A stretch of DNA of 34,104 nucleotides from an uncultured Eubacteriales bacterium (GTDB lineage Bacteria > Bacillota > Clostridia > Monoglobales > UMGS1388): contig URVP01000003.1 in assembly GCA_900551345.1 (NCBI GenBank), forward strand, positions 1 to 34,104, in the 5' to 3' direction. Numbering within the stretch: the first letter of the stretch is position 1; the number at the start of each line of letters is the position of its first letter. Shown here piece by piece: positions 1 to 7,639 of this stretch. A program made the position numbers and the translations under genes. Under the pieces are notes generated by a model. The model saw only the letters and a list, made by a program, of their open reading frames with translations. It did not search any database and was not told the origin of the DNA.

Positions 1-912
1 GAGTACACCGGCTGTACCTGCAATTTCAAGACCTATTCCAAGTCCTATAAGCTGAAGAAGCGGATTCCCAATGCCATCGAAGATATGTGTATCTTTCCTG
101 ATACGCAGGAAGCAATCGTTTCTCAGGCTCAGTGGGACAGGGTGCAGGAGCTGCGAAAAAACAAACGCCGTCCCACAAAAGCGGAACGGCAGGGATTGTT
201 CTCCGGGCTTCTGTTCTGTCCCGATTGTGGGAATAAGCTGCACTTTGCTACCTGCAAAAGCTTTGACGGCAAGCAAGACCACTATGTATGCTCCAGCTAC
301 AAAAGCGGTCGAGGCACCTGTTCTGCCCACTATATCCGGGAAGATGTACTGCGGGAACTGGTGTTGGAGCGCATCCGTGCGGTCAATGCCTATATTCGGC
401 AGGACGTGGAAGGCTTTCAGGAAGAATGGCTGCAATGCCGCCGTTCCGATCAGGAACGCAGCATCCGTGAGGATCGGAAGCGAGTGGAGCAGGCCAAGAA
501 GCGGCTGGCTGACTTGGATGTTCTTCTGTCCCGACTTTATGAGGATTTTGTCCTGGGCGATCTGAGTAAGGAGCGGTATAAGAAAATGACCGCCGATTAC
601 GAGGCAGAGCAGGAGCGGTTAAAACTCGAAATTGAAGTGACGGAAGAATGGCTGGAAACTCAGGAAACCATGAGTGCAGATGTGGATGCCTTTGTCGCTC
701 TGACCCAGAAGTATGTGGATGTGCCGGAATTGACACCTACGATAGTCAATGAGTATATCAAGAAGATTGAGGTGTTTGCACCGGACAAGTCCAGCGGCAA
801 GCGGGTACAGAAGGTAAAAATCTATTTCAACTTCGTGGATGATGTAGAGATTCCTGTGATTTCCGAGCCTGTTGTTGCGAAATCCACCCCTGGACGCAGA
901 AAAACGGCGTGA
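1..912 (+). CDS. Large serine recombinase, C-terminal part (5' end outside window)
   Basis: The frame is open from base 1 to a TGA at 910-912, so the N-terminal catalytic resolvase domain lies outside the window. What remains is typical of large serine recombinases of Firmicute conjugative or mobilizable elements. It has the end of the recombinase domain, a zinc-ribbon with a CPDCG knuckle followed by a second Cys pair (VCSSY and GTCSAH), then a long charged helical stretch with ADLDVLLSRLYEDFVLGDLSKERY, and a C-terminal basic/beta segment ending RRKTA. Such enzymes excise and integrate the element by a Ser-linked mechanism, and the zinc ribbon and coiled coil control DNA binding and synapsis. 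Its codons are visibly richer in GC than the chromosomal genes to the right, which fits horizontal transfer. The gene is probably the last one of its element, with the element end between here and rpsI. Confidence 0.9.
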   Translation, partial: EYTGCTCNFKTYSKSYKLKKRIPNAIEDMCIFPDTQEAIVSQAQWDRVQELRKNKRRPTKAERQGLFSGLLFCPDCGNKLHFATCKSFDGKQDHYVCSSYKSGRGTCSAHYIREDVLRELVLERIRAVNAYIRQDVEGFQEEWLQCRRSDQERSIREDRKRVEQAKKRLADLDVLLSRLYEDFVLGDLSKERYKKMTADYEAEQERLKLEIEVTEEWLETQETMSADVDAFVALTQKYVDVPELTPTIVNEYIKKIEVFAPDKSSGKRVQKVKIYFNFVDDVEIPVISEPVVAKSTPGRRKTA

Positions 913-929
913 CCATTGCGGTCACACCG
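905..929 (+). terminator. Possible hairpin terminator of the recombinase gene
   Basis: CGGCGTGACC (905-914) and GGTCACACCG (920-929) can pair over a 5-nt loop with one mismatch on the plus strand, a G-U wobble on the minus strand. The stem overlaps the recombinase stop codon. Only a poor T tract (TTCTCTG) follows, so termination is uncertain. Confidence 0.3.
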
Positions 930-1025
930 TTCTCTGCCCCTCGCAAAGCTAAATAGTACCTTATCACTATTAAGCCTTGATTTTCCGGGGTTTTTGAACC
1001 ATTTTGATACGGTTTGAACAGCAGA
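930..1025. other. Probable mobile-element end next to rpsI, with a spaced direct repeat
   Basis: This gap lies between the recombinase stop and the rpsI stop and has no gene. TTTGAAC occurs twice (993-999 and 1013-1019), with starts exactly 20 bp apart. The second copy is six bases from the rpsI stop codon. Large serine recombinases usually sit at one end of their element, so the attachment site should be here, but the other end is not visible and the core cannot be fixed. Confidence 0.35.
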
Positions 1026-1418
1026 TTATCTCTTGCTGAACTGAGGCGCGCGACGAGCTGCCTTGAGACCGTACTTCTTTCTTTCTTTCATTCTTGAGTC
1101 TCTTGTAAGGAATCCTGCCTTTTTGAGAGCTGCTCTGTTGTTTTCATCAGCTTCAAGAAGAGCACGAGCGATACCGAGTCTGATCGCGCCTGCCTGTCCT
1201 GTTACACCGCCGCCGGTAACCGTGCATACTACATCGTAGCTGCCGAGAGCACCGATTTCAACAAAGGGCTGACGAACGATAACTTTAAGTGTTTCAAGAC
1301 CGAAATATTCTTCAATGTCTCTTTTATTAATTGTAATATTGCCTGTACCGGGCATAATGCGTACACGAGCAACAGAAGACTTTCTTCTGCCTGTGCCGTA
1401 ATATGTTGTAATAGCCAT
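1026..1418 (-). CDS. rpsI: 30S ribosomal protein S9 (uS9)
   Basis: At 130 residues this is full length for bacterial uS9. It starts MAITTYYGTGRRKSSVARVRI, has the core GGGVTGQAGAIRLGIARAL, and ends in the basic tail RRAPQFSKR, whose last residues reach the P-site tRNA in the small subunit. It follows rplM by 18 bp in the conserved rplM-rpsI operon and shares its promoter. The complete C-terminus shows that the neighbouring mobile element left the reading frame intact. Confidence 0.98.
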   Translation of the reverse strand: MAITTYYGTGRRKSSVARVRIMPGTGNITINKRDIEEYFGLETLKVIVRQPFVEIGALGSYDVVCTVTGGGVTGQAGAIRLGIARALLEADENNRAALKKAGFLTRDSRMKERKKYGLKAARRAPQFSKR

Positions 1419-1436
1419 AGTTAAATACCCTCCCTA

Positions 1437-1877
1437 TTATATTTCTCTTGTCCAGATTTCGGGCTTCTGAGCTTCGTTGTTGTGCTTGTCGTCAGCATAA
1501 ACACGCAGCTTTTTGAGAGCCTGTCTGCCTAAAGTGTTGTGCGGAAGCATACCGCCAACTGCAAGCATGAAAGCTTTTTCGGGACGGTTTTCAATTAAAT
1601 CGCTGTATTTAACTCTTTTGATACCGCCAATCCAGCCTGTATGACGGATATATTCTTTCTGTTGTGATTTATTGCCTGTAAGAATTGCTTTTTTTGCATT
1701 GATGATTATTACATAATCACCACAGTCTACATTGGGTGTATATTCAGGCTTATGCTTACCTCTGAGAATTGAAGCGGCAGCAGCGGCAACACGGCCGAAG
1801 GGCTTATCTGCAGCATCAATGATGTACCATTTCTTTTCGATTTGGCCGGCTTTTGCCATATACGAATTTGAACTCAT
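1437..1877 (-). CDS. rplM: 50S ribosomal protein L13 (uL13)
   Basis: This is a 146-residue uL13 with the conserved KKWYIIDAADKPFGRVAAAAASILRGKHKPEYTPNVDCGDYVIIINA. The later HTGWIGGIK and GMLPHNTLGRQALKKLRVY motifs are also present. The start is placed at the ATG giving MSSNSYMAKAG, because an AAGGAGG Shine-Dalgarno lies about 10 bases upstream. A longer reading from TTG at 1898 would cover that site. It is first gene of rplM-rpsI. The predicted 5' leader is only about 40 nt, and I see no clear ribosomal-protein leader structure in it. Confidence 0.98.
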   Translation of the reverse strand: MSSNSYMAKAGQIEKKWYIIDAADKPFGRVAAAAASILRGKHKPEYTPNVDCGDYVIIINAKKAILTGNKSQQKEYIRHTGWIGGIKRVKYSDLIENRPEKAFMLAVGGMLPHNTLGRQALKKLRVYADDKHNNEAQKPEIWTREI

Positions 1878-1925
1878 TGTCTGTTTTCCTCCTTGCAAAT
1901 CTTTACATCTTTAAGACGCTTGTAT

Positions 1926-1954
1926 ATTATAATACCACGAACATTATTTGTCAA
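1926..1954 (-). promoter_or_regulatory. Strong vegetative promoter for rplM-rpsI
   Basis: Read on the minus strand, TTGACA (1949-1954) and TATAAT (1926-1931) are separated by exactly 17 bp. Both boxes match the sigma-A consensus perfectly, as expected for ribosomal protein genes. The start point would lie near 1919. Confidence 0.85.
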
Positions 1955-2118
1955 GCACTTTTTTCAAATTTTTATAAATGTTTTTGAAGAAGTCTTTTTT
2001 TCTCTCTTTTTCTTAATTATACTCTTGTATGCTCGATAATGAATTTATAAAATTAACCCCTTCATAATCAATTTGGGGTAAAAATTCGGTATCTTTAAAT
2101 ATGCACGGCAAATACTTC

Positions 2119-2147
2119 TTGCAAAAAAAAGCTGTATGTTTTATAAT
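2119..2147 (+). promoter_or_regulatory. Promoter of the ttcA-like gene, placing the start point on the ATG
   Basis: TTGCAA (2119-2124) and a perfect TATAAT (2142-2147) have a 17-bp spacer. Initiation about 7 bases after the -10 box falls at about 2154, the ATG of the downstream gene, so the transcript could be leaderless. Confidence 0.65.
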
Positions 2148-2153
2148 ATAAAT

Positions 2154-2852
2154 ATGAAAAAGTTGACAAGCCTTATAAGAAGGGCAATATCGGATTACAA
2201 TATGATAGATAAAGGCGAAACTATAGCTGTGGGTGTTTCGGGCGGAAAAGATAGTTTAACTCTTTTGGCAGCTCTTGCACAGCTGCGCAGATTCAGCGGC
2301 ATGGATTTTCAGGTTAAGGGTCTGATGCTGGAAATGGGATATGATGTATCCACTGATGAAATTGCTGAATTCTGCAAACAAATAGATGTGGAATTTATCA
2401 CACGCAAAACGGACATCGCACAGATAGTTTTCGACATAAGAAAAGAGCCTAACCCATGTTCTCTTTGTGCGAAGATGAGACGTGGGGCATTGAATAATTT
2501 TGCCAAAGAATGCGGTATAAAAAAGATTGCACTCGGACATCATCTTGATGATGTTATAGAAACCTATTTTCTTTCATGCTTTTATGAAGGAAGAATAAGC
2601 TGTTTTTCTCCTGTTACATATCTGGATAAAACGGATGTAACTCTTATTCGACCCATGATTTATGTTACTGAGGGCGAGATAGCAGGATACACTAAGCGTG
2701 CCAATCTGCCTGTTATGCACAACCCATGTCCGGCAGACGGTAATACCAAAAGGGAATATATTAAACAGCATATAAAATCTTTAGAAAAAGATATACCTGA
2801 TGTTAAGCAGCATATATTCGGAGCGGTACAGAGGGGTATATGGAATAAATGA
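2154..2852 (+). CDS. TtcA-family tRNA thiolation / PP-loop ATPase
   Basis: This 232-residue protein belongs to the PP-loop ATP pyrophosphatase superfamily. The P-loop SGGKDS is at residues 29-34. It is followed by NPCSLCAKMRRGALN, the CxxC pair that binds a [4Fe-4S] cluster in TtcA-type enzymes, and by GHHLDD. A further HNPCPADG cysteine lies near the C-terminus. These enzymes adenylate a tRNA base and replace its oxygen with sulfur; TtcA makes 2-thiocytidine at position 32. The exact base here is not proved. The ATG at 2154 (MKKLTSLIRRAI) fits the family N-terminus better than the ATG at 2136, which lies inside the promoter. No Shine-Dalgarno precedes it. It is followed after 36 bp by galU. 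Confidence 0.85.
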   Translation: MKKLTSLIRRAISDYNMIDKGETIAVGVSGGKDSLTLLAALAQLRRFSGMDFQVKGLMLEMGYDVSTDEIAEFCKQIDVEFITRKTDIAQIVFDIRKEPNPCSLCAKMRRGALNNFAKECGIKKIALGHHLDDVIETYFLSCFYEGRISCFSPVTYLDKTDVTLIRPMIYVTEGEIAGYTKRANLPVMHNPCPADGNTKREYIKQHIKSLEKDIPDVKQHIFGAVQRGIWNK

Positions 2853-2888
2853 TAAAAAACTGCATTGCGTGCCGAAAGGATGAATACT

Positions 2889-3755
2889 ATGAGAGTAAAA
2901 AAAGCGATTATTCCGGCAGCAGGATTGGGCACACGATTTCTGCCTGCAACAAAAGCACAGCCAAAAGAAATGCTGCCTATTGTAGATAAGCCTACAATAC
3001 AGTATATAATAGAAGAAGCGGTTGCGTCGGGGATTGAGGATATTATCATTGTTACGGGTCGCTCCAAGAGAGCTATAGAAGATCACTTTGACAGGTCTTT
3101 GGAGTTGGAAAATGCACTTATGAAGTCCGGCAAAGAAGATATGCTTACGCAGATTCAGGAAATATCCGAGCTTGCAAATATCTATTATATCCGCCAAAAA
3201 GAGGCAAAAGGATTGGGTCATGCTATAGCATGTGCCAAAACTTTTATTGGTGATGAACCCTTTGCCGTGCTTTTGGGGGATGATATAGTATACAACGAAG
3301 ATACACCATGTCTTAAACAGCTTCTTGATGTTTTTGACGAATATCAGACATCCATTCTCGGAGTGCAGACAGTTGCATGGGAGGATACATGCAAATACGG
3401 TATTGTTGAGGGCAAAGAAGTTGATGAAAGAATTTACAAGGTAAGAAATCTTGTGGAAAAACCCGCACCCGGAACTTCTGCAAGTAATGTAGCCATTCTC
3501 GGAAGATATATTATTACGCCTCAGATATTTGAACTGCTGGAAACGGCACAGCCCGGCAGCGGCGGTGAAATACAGCTTACTGATGCACTTGAAAGACTGG
3601 GGAAAATACAGCCCATATATGCGTATAATTTTAAAGGAAAAAGATATGATGTAGGAGATAAGCTGGGATTTTTGTCCGCTACTGTGGAATATGCCCTAAG
3701 GCGTGATGATTTAAAAGACAGCTTTACAGAATATTTAAAAGGGTTAAAGCTTTAA
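2889..3755 (+). CDS. galU: UTP-glucose-1-phosphate uridylyltransferase
   Basis: This enzyme makes UDP-glucose from UTP and glucose-1-phosphate, a precursor for envelope polysaccharides and glycolipids. The 288-residue product has the nucleotidyltransferase start KAIIPAAGLGTRFLPATKAQPKEMLPIVDKP, then LLGDDIV (metal-binding Asp), NLVEKPAPG, LGRYIITPQIFELLE, GEIQLTDALERL and FKGKRYDVGDKLGFL, the full GalU set. The ATG at 2889 is chosen because GAAAGGA lies eight bases upstream; TTG 2865 and ATG 2880 give longer N-termini without such a site. It lies in a plus-strand run with ttcA and the pseudouridine synthase gene. Confidence 0.95.
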   Translation: MRVKKAIIPAAGLGTRFLPATKAQPKEMLPIVDKPTIQYIIEEAVASGIEDIIIVTGRSKRAIEDHFDRSLELENALMKSGKEDMLTQIQEISELANIYYIRQKEAKGLGHAIACAKTFIGDEPFAVLLGDDIVYNEDTPCLKQLLDVFDEYQTSILGVQTVAWEDTCKYGIVEGKEVDERIYKVRNLVEKPAPGTSASNVAILGRYIITPQIFELLETAQPGSGGEIQLTDALERLGKIQPIYAYNFKGKRYDVGDKLGFLSATVEYALRRDDLKDSFTEYLKGLKL

Positions 3756-3768
3756 AGGCGGATAATTA

Positions 3769-4716
3769 ATGAAAAGTTTTGTAATCAATAAAAATGACGC
3801 CGGACGGCGTGCTGACCAATTTGTGTCCAGAGTTTGCAAAGGAATGCCGAAATCTTTGTTGCAAAAAAGTTTTCGTAAAGGTCGCATTAAGATAAACGGG
3901 AAAAAAGCATCCGCCGACTATCGGCTTTTGGAAGGTGATAGGGCTGAGCTTTATATAAATGATGAGTTTTTCGGAGAAATACCACAAGAAAAAGCATTGA
4001 AAAAGGTTAAGCCCGATCTTGATATAGTATATGAGGATGAAAATATTATTATTGCGGACAAACCTGCCGGCATGATTGTCCATTCGGATGATGGAGAAAG
4101 TGTGAACACTCTTATAAATCATATCCTTTCATACCTTATTGAAAAAGGAGAATATCAGCCCGGCACAGGGGAGGACACATTTGTCCCGGCTCTTTGTCAC
4201 AGAATAGACCGCAACACATGCGGTCTTGTTATTGCGGCGAAAAATGCGGAAAGTCTTCGCATAATGAACAATATCATAAAGCATCGTATGATAAGAAAAA
4301 TCTACCGATGTACGCTTGTTGGAATTCCGCAGCAAAAAAGTGCAATATGCCAGGCATATTTAAAGCGTGACCTTAATAAAAAGAGAGTCTATATAACGGA
4401 AAATATGCAAAAAGGGTCAATGCCCATTAAGACGGGATACCGCATATTAACCTCTAAAAATGGTCTGTCTCTTGCAGAAATTGAATTGTTTACAGGCAGA
4501 ACCCATCAGATAAGAGCACACATGGCATATCTCGGGTATCCTCTTGCCGGAGACGGAAAATACGGGAAAAATGCAGTTAATAAGAGCTTGGGGCTTGCAC
4601 ATCAAGAGTTATGTGCATATCGTATTGAATTTAAATCCGGATTTGAAAATACGGTATTAGGTTATTTATGCGGTAAAAGTTTTACCAGTAAAAAAGAGCT
4701 CGTTACTTTTAAGTGA
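3769..4716 (+). CDS. RluA-family pseudouridine synthase
   Basis: The 315-residue protein isomerises uridine to pseudouridine in rRNA or tRNA. An N-terminal S4-like RNA-binding segment (about residues 12-70, with PKSLLQKSFRKGRIKINGKKA) precedes the catalytic domain. That domain contains DIVYEDENIIIADKPAGMIVHSD, the catalytic-loop motif CHRIDRNTCGLVIAAKN with Asp147 as nucleophile, and GRTHQIRAHMAYLGYPLAGDGKYG. This architecture is that of RluC/RluD relatives. The target base cannot be read from sequence, so no symbol is given. It starts 13 bp after galU. Confidence 0.93.
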   Translation: MKSFVINKNDAGRRADQFVSRVCKGMPKSLLQKSFRKGRIKINGKKASADYRLLEGDRAELYINDEFFGEIPQEKALKKVKPDLDIVYEDENIIIADKPAGMIVHSDDGESVNTLINHILSYLIEKGEYQPGTGEDTFVPALCHRIDRNTCGLVIAAKNAESLRIMNNIIKHRMIRKIYRCTLVGIPQQKSAICQAYLKRDLNKKRVYITENMQKGSMPIKTGYRILTSKNGLSLAEIELFTGRTHQIRAHMAYLGYPLAGDGKYGKNAVNKSLGLAHQELCAYRIEFKSGFENTVLGYLCGKSFTSKKELVTFK

Positions 4717-4750
4717 CAATAGGTCTTTATTATATGAAAGGCGTTTAGAT

Positions 4751-5899
4751 ATGGAAAAGTGTCCTATATATAAAAAATGCAACGGCTGTCAGCTTATGAA
4801 TATGGAAGATTACCATGAGCAGCTTAAGTGGAAGCAGAAACAAATTAATCGATTGTTTGAAGGAATCTGCGGTGTACGCCATATTATTGGAATGGAAAAT
4901 CCCTTTCACTACCGCAATAAATCTCAGCCCGTATTCAGATTGACTCGTGACGGGCGAACTATAAGCGGAATTTATCAATCCTCCAGTAACGCAGTAGCTG
5001 CAACAGACAGCTGCTTGCTGGAAAATGAGCGTGCAAATCAAATAACGGTAGAAATCCGTAACCTCATGAAAAGCTTTAAGCTGATGCCGGCAAACGTAAA
5101 AGGAAGCAAAGGATTTTTAAAAAATCTGCTTATAAGAACCGGATTTAAAAGCGGAGAAATAATGGTTGTTTTTGTTACTGAAAGTCATTTATTTCCTTCG
5201 AAAAATAATTTCGTGAAAGCACTTATAAAAAAATGTCCTGATATAACTACGATTGTACAAAGCATAAATAATTCAGGTGATTTTCTCACAGTTGGAGATA
5301 AGCAAATCATATTATACGGAACCGGAAAAATTAAAGACTCGCTGTGCGGCTGCACCTTTTCTATTTCACCTGCCTCATTTTATCAGATTAATCCGCTGCA
5401 AACGGAGCGGCTGTATAATATCGCAATTGATCTTGCACATCTTACAGGTGATGAGCGTGTTATTGATGCATATTGCGGTACGGGTACGATAGGAATTATT
5501 GCATCAAAAAAAGCCGGTGTTGTTATCGGTGTTGAATCAAATAAAGCAGCGGTGCGTGACGCAAAAGAAAATGCTAAGCTGAATAAATGCAGAAATATGA
5601 GCTTTGCCTGCCAAGATGCAGGGAGATTTATGAAGGAGCTGGCACAAAACGATATGTCAGCAGATGTAGTTTTTACCGATCCGCCCAGAAGCGGCTGTTC
5701 AAAAGAATTTCTCGATTCTCTATCTATGATGTCACCTCAAAAAGTTGTGTACATATCCTGCAATCCTGAAACACAGGTGCGGGATATAAAGTACCTCATG
5801 AAAAAGGGATATAAACCTGAAGTTGCGCAGCCTGTAGACATGTTCCCTCACACCAAACATGTTGAGACGGTAGTATTGATGTCAAAGGTAGATAAGTAG
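4751..5899 (+). CDS. 23S rRNA (uracil-5-)-methyltransferase, RlmD/TrmA family
   Basis: This 382-residue SAM-dependent enzyme methylates C5 of a uridine in 23S rRNA or tRNA. The N-terminal cluster motif CPIYKKCNGCQ (Cys 4, 10, 13), with a later Cys in ATDSCLLEN, fits the [4Fe-4S] site of RlmD-type enzymes. The usual N-terminal TRAM domain is missing, as in many short Firmicute homologues. The Rossmann fold shows VIDAYCGTGTIGIIASKKA (SAM binding), TDPPRSGCS and YISCNPETQVRDI, where the Cys is the catalytic nucleophile, followed by PVDMFPHTKHVETVVLM. It is last in the ttcA-galU run. Which base is modified is unknown. Confidence 0.93.
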   Translation: MEKCPIYKKCNGCQLMNMEDYHEQLKWKQKQINRLFEGICGVRHIIGMENPFHYRNKSQPVFRLTRDGRTISGIYQSSSNAVAATDSCLLENERANQITVEIRNLMKSFKLMPANVKGSKGFLKNLLIRTGFKSGEIMVVFVTESHLFPSKNNFVKALIKKCPDITTIVQSINNSGDFLTVGDKQIILYGTGKIKDSLCGCTFSISPASFYQINPLQTERLYNIAIDLAHLTGDERVIDAYCGTGTIGIIASKKAGVVIGVESNKAAVRDAKENAKLNKCRNMSFACQDAGRFMKELAQNDMSADVVFTDPPRSGCSKEFLDSLSMMSPQKVVYISCNPETQVRDIKYLMKKGYKPEVAQPVDMFPHTKHVETVVLMSKVDK

Positions 5900-6127
5900 A
5901 GCTTGGTAAATGTCTTATTTAGGGCTTTTTTGGTATATGTCAAGACCGACAACAATCCCCCTCACCAGACTGTTCTTGTTTGTGGGAACTTATCTAAGGG
6001 GAATTTCTGTTATCTAAATCCCTGACATAACCCACCTGTGAGCGGATTAGATGTTTTTGTGTGACATCAGTTTTGCCCATCCGAAGGTCAAAAAGTAGGC
6101 ATGCAGTGGATTGGATGTTATAACCCA
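5900..6127. other. Non-coding scar between rlmD-like gene and accessory unit
   Basis: No convincing gene is seen on either strand; only open stretches under about 45 codons occur. TTATCTAA is repeated at about 5988 and 6010. The stretch ends at a promoter for the unit at 6246. With the decayed transposase at the other end of that unit, it probably marks an old insertion boundary. Confidence 0.4.
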
Positions 6128-6156
6128 TTGAATAATTAATATACTTGTGATATAAT
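6128..6156 (+). promoter_or_regulatory. Promoter for the 6246-7126 gene pair
   Basis: TTGAAT (6128-6133) and a perfect TATAAT (6151-6156) are separated by 17 bp. The predicted start near 6163 leaves a leader of about 80 nt that contains a palindrome. Confidence 0.65.
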
Positions 6157-6206
6157 AATTACGAAAATATTTATAAAAGTCTGAATTTACCTACATAAAA
6201 TGTCAG

Positions 6207-6222
6207 ACTGTCATATGACAGT
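6207..6222. promoter_or_regulatory. 16-bp perfect palindrome in the leader, candidate operator
   Basis: ACTGTCATATGACAGT is an exact 16-bp inverted repeat lying between the predicted start point and the Shine-Dalgarno (AGGAGG at about 6233). It could bind a dimeric repressor or form a hairpin in the RNA. The short T run after it (ACTTTTTA) makes an attenuator a second possibility. Confidence 0.45.
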
Positions 6223-6245
6223 ACTTTTTATCAGGAGGTAAAAAA

Positions 6246-6950
6246 ATGTTTGACTTTAGTAAAAGCGAAAACTGGGACAGTTGGGAAAATTGGGTGCAAA
6301 CCAAGTCGGCCTATTATGGGTCAAAAACAAGCTTGCAAGTCTATGGAGGTATTATTGATTTCGATCCAGATAAGCATAAAGATTTAGTCGGCGGAGAAAA
6401 AATCACATACGATGAGTATCTTGACTTACAGATGATGGTATGTGAAAACGAAGTAAAAGTACGTTGGCATTTTGCAAGGTGTTATTACTACATTCCTTTA
6501 GAGTTTGCAGGAGAAATTGAAAGAATCACTGGAAAAGCAGTTTGCTTTAAGCGTATTTATATTTCAGGTATGTATCCAGATGGTAGTTGCTTTGACGGAA
6601 AGGAAGACCACGTATGGATTGAAAAACATGGTCTTGAGAGCTTTGGAGTTGGTGATTGTCTTTCATTCTTTGCTGAACCGTATCGTTACATTAAGACTGG
6701 AAACGGAAAGCAAATTGACTTTGGACTTCGTAATCCGCAAGTTGTCAAGAAAATAGATAAGTACGAATTGCCTTCAGACAGTCAATTGATGATGCAGTCA
6801 ATTGATGCTATTACCTGTGAAGTCTGCTACCTTAACGAGCAGTGTTATGGTGGTATGTGCATCCGGAACAAAAATGAATTACATTCCTTGAGAAAAGAAA
6901 TGCTCAAATCAGTAATGGGCGCAGAAAAAAGCAAGGAGGACTACAAATGA
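6246..6950 (+). CDS. Unknown protein with possible OB-like domain and C-terminal four-Cys site
   Basis: I do not recognise a named family for this 234-residue product. Residues 1-75 are acidic and aromatic (ENWDSWENWVQ, DEYLDLQMMVCENEVKVRWHFAR). The middle, RIYISGMYPDGSCFDGKEDHVWIEKHGL, runs into GVGDCLSFFAEPYRYIKTGNGKQIDFGLRNP, a beta-rich stretch reminiscent of an OB fold. The C-terminus carries CEVCYLNEQCYGGMC, spaced C-x2-C-x6-C-x4-C, which could hold zinc or an iron-sulfur cluster. A strong AGGAGGT site precedes the ATG. It overlaps the next small gene by 4 bases (ATGA), so the two are probably translated together. No signal peptide or membrane segment is seen. A role in nucleic-acid binding is only a guess. 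Confidence 0.75.
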   Translation: MFDFSKSENWDSWENWVQTKSAYYGSKTSLQVYGGIIDFDPDKHKDLVGGEKITYDEYLDLQMMVCENEVKVRWHFARCYYYIPLEFAGEIERITGKAVCFKRIYISGMYPDGSCFDGKEDHVWIEKHGLESFGVGDCLSFFAEPYRYIKTGNGKQIDFGLRNPQVVKKIDKYELPSDSQLMMQSIDAITCEVCYLNEQCYGGMCIRNKNELHSLRKEMLKSVMGAEKSKEDYK

Positions 6951-7126
6951 GTAAACATTTCTTTGATTATGATAACGGAGATTTTACATTCCCTATCTCG
7001 GATAATACGGCTGTGGATTCTGATGGAGATTTACTCATGCGTATGTCTGATAATATAGCTATGGATCTTGATTCGGGTGATATACATTTTGTATCTTCCT
7101 GGAAAGATGACAACGAAGAAGAATAA
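6947..7126 (+). CDS. Small acidic protein, partner of the upstream gene
   Basis: This is a 59-residue product starting MSKHFFDYDNGDFTFPIS. It contains a near-repeat: SDNTAVDSDGDLLMRM is followed at once by SDNIAMDLDSGDIHFV. The start overlaps the preceding stop (ATGA), and an AGGAGG sits seven bases upstream inside the earlier gene, so coupled expression is very likely. It has about 17 Asp or Glu and few basic residues, and no Cys, signal or membrane segment. The duplicated SDN(T/I)A(V/M)D motif suggests a small beta-hairpin or repeat unit. Function is unknown. Confidence 0.75.
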   Translation: MSKHFFDYDNGDFTFPISDNTAVDSDGDLLMRMSDNIAMDLDSGDIHFVSSWKDDNEEE

Positions 7127-7146
7127 CTAAATCTCACAAGCAAATA

Positions 7147-7184
7147 ACAAAAATACCCCTCCGAGCTATGATAGCTCGGAGGGG
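7147..7184 (-). terminator. Strong hairpin; terminator for minus-strand remnant
   Basis: CCCCTCCGAGCTA (7156-7168) pairs perfectly with TAGCTCGGAGGGG (7172-7184) over three bases. Read on the minus strand it is followed by TATTTTTGTT, so it best terminates the decayed recombinase/transposase reading frame. It may also stop plus-strand transcripts of the 6246 unit. Confidence 0.7.
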
Positions 7185-7203
7185 TTGGTGTGCTTATGAG
7201 GCT

Positions 7204-7615
7204 TTATCCGTGAATATCAATAATGCCGTATTTTAATTCCACAGTGAAATAACCATCATAGACGGTGATTTGTTTGAGCCGGCATTTTACAAGACTTTCG
7301 TCAAATTCATCTGTCGATATGGAATATGTGCAAATTGCCGCCGCTACATTCATGCTTGTTTCTTTGCGAGTTCTACAAAGTAAGCTTATTCCATAAAGCG
7401 GCGCTGTATCAACACCATTTTCACCAGCACAACAGGGGCAACACTCGGTATTCCGTTGTTTTTACAATATATATCTGATGCAAAGTCGTAAATATGTATA
7501 AGATCTGCTGCACTGTCTATTTGCTAAGTAAATGATGCTGTGATATAAATTCTTCTATTGAAAATATTTCTATCTGGCTTCGTTCTTTCTTGTTTGTTCT
7601 TAGCGTTTTTAACAA
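7204..7615 (-). pseudogene. Decayed IS1182-type transposase N-terminus fused to a serine-recombinase tail
   Basis: Reading the minus strand through frameshifts recovers the start of an IS1182-family transposase. From a TTG near 7615 comes LKTLRTNKKERSQIEIFS, then IEEFISQHHLLSK. After a shift follows IDSAADLIHIYDFASDIY, then CKNNGIPSVAPVVLVKMVLIQ. After another shift comes LYGISLLCRTRKETSMNVA, where intact relatives read YGIRSxRxTxKE...NVA. At this point the frame leaves transposase-like sequence and continues without a stop as DEFDESLVKCRLKQITVYDGYFTVELKYGIIDIHG, which matches the C-terminal end of serine recombinases. The composite implies insertion of the IS into, or deletion with, a recombinase gene, then decay. 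It is non-functional as a transposase. Confidence 0.65.
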
Positions 7616-7639
7616 CCCACTTTATATCACTTTTAAAGC

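Noticed and set aside
383..736. 117-residue minus-strand frame inside the recombinase gene
   Set aside because: It overlaps the recombinase entirely, with no promoter or Shine-Dalgarno and no recognisable motif.
2660..3221. Minus-strand hydrophobic frames opposite ttcA and galU
   Set aside because: They lie opposite well-supported genes and have composition typical of antisense readings.
5939..6075. Short frames in the gap after the rlmD-like gene
   Set aside because: All are under about 45 codons, lack Shine-Dalgarno sites and do not resemble a known family.
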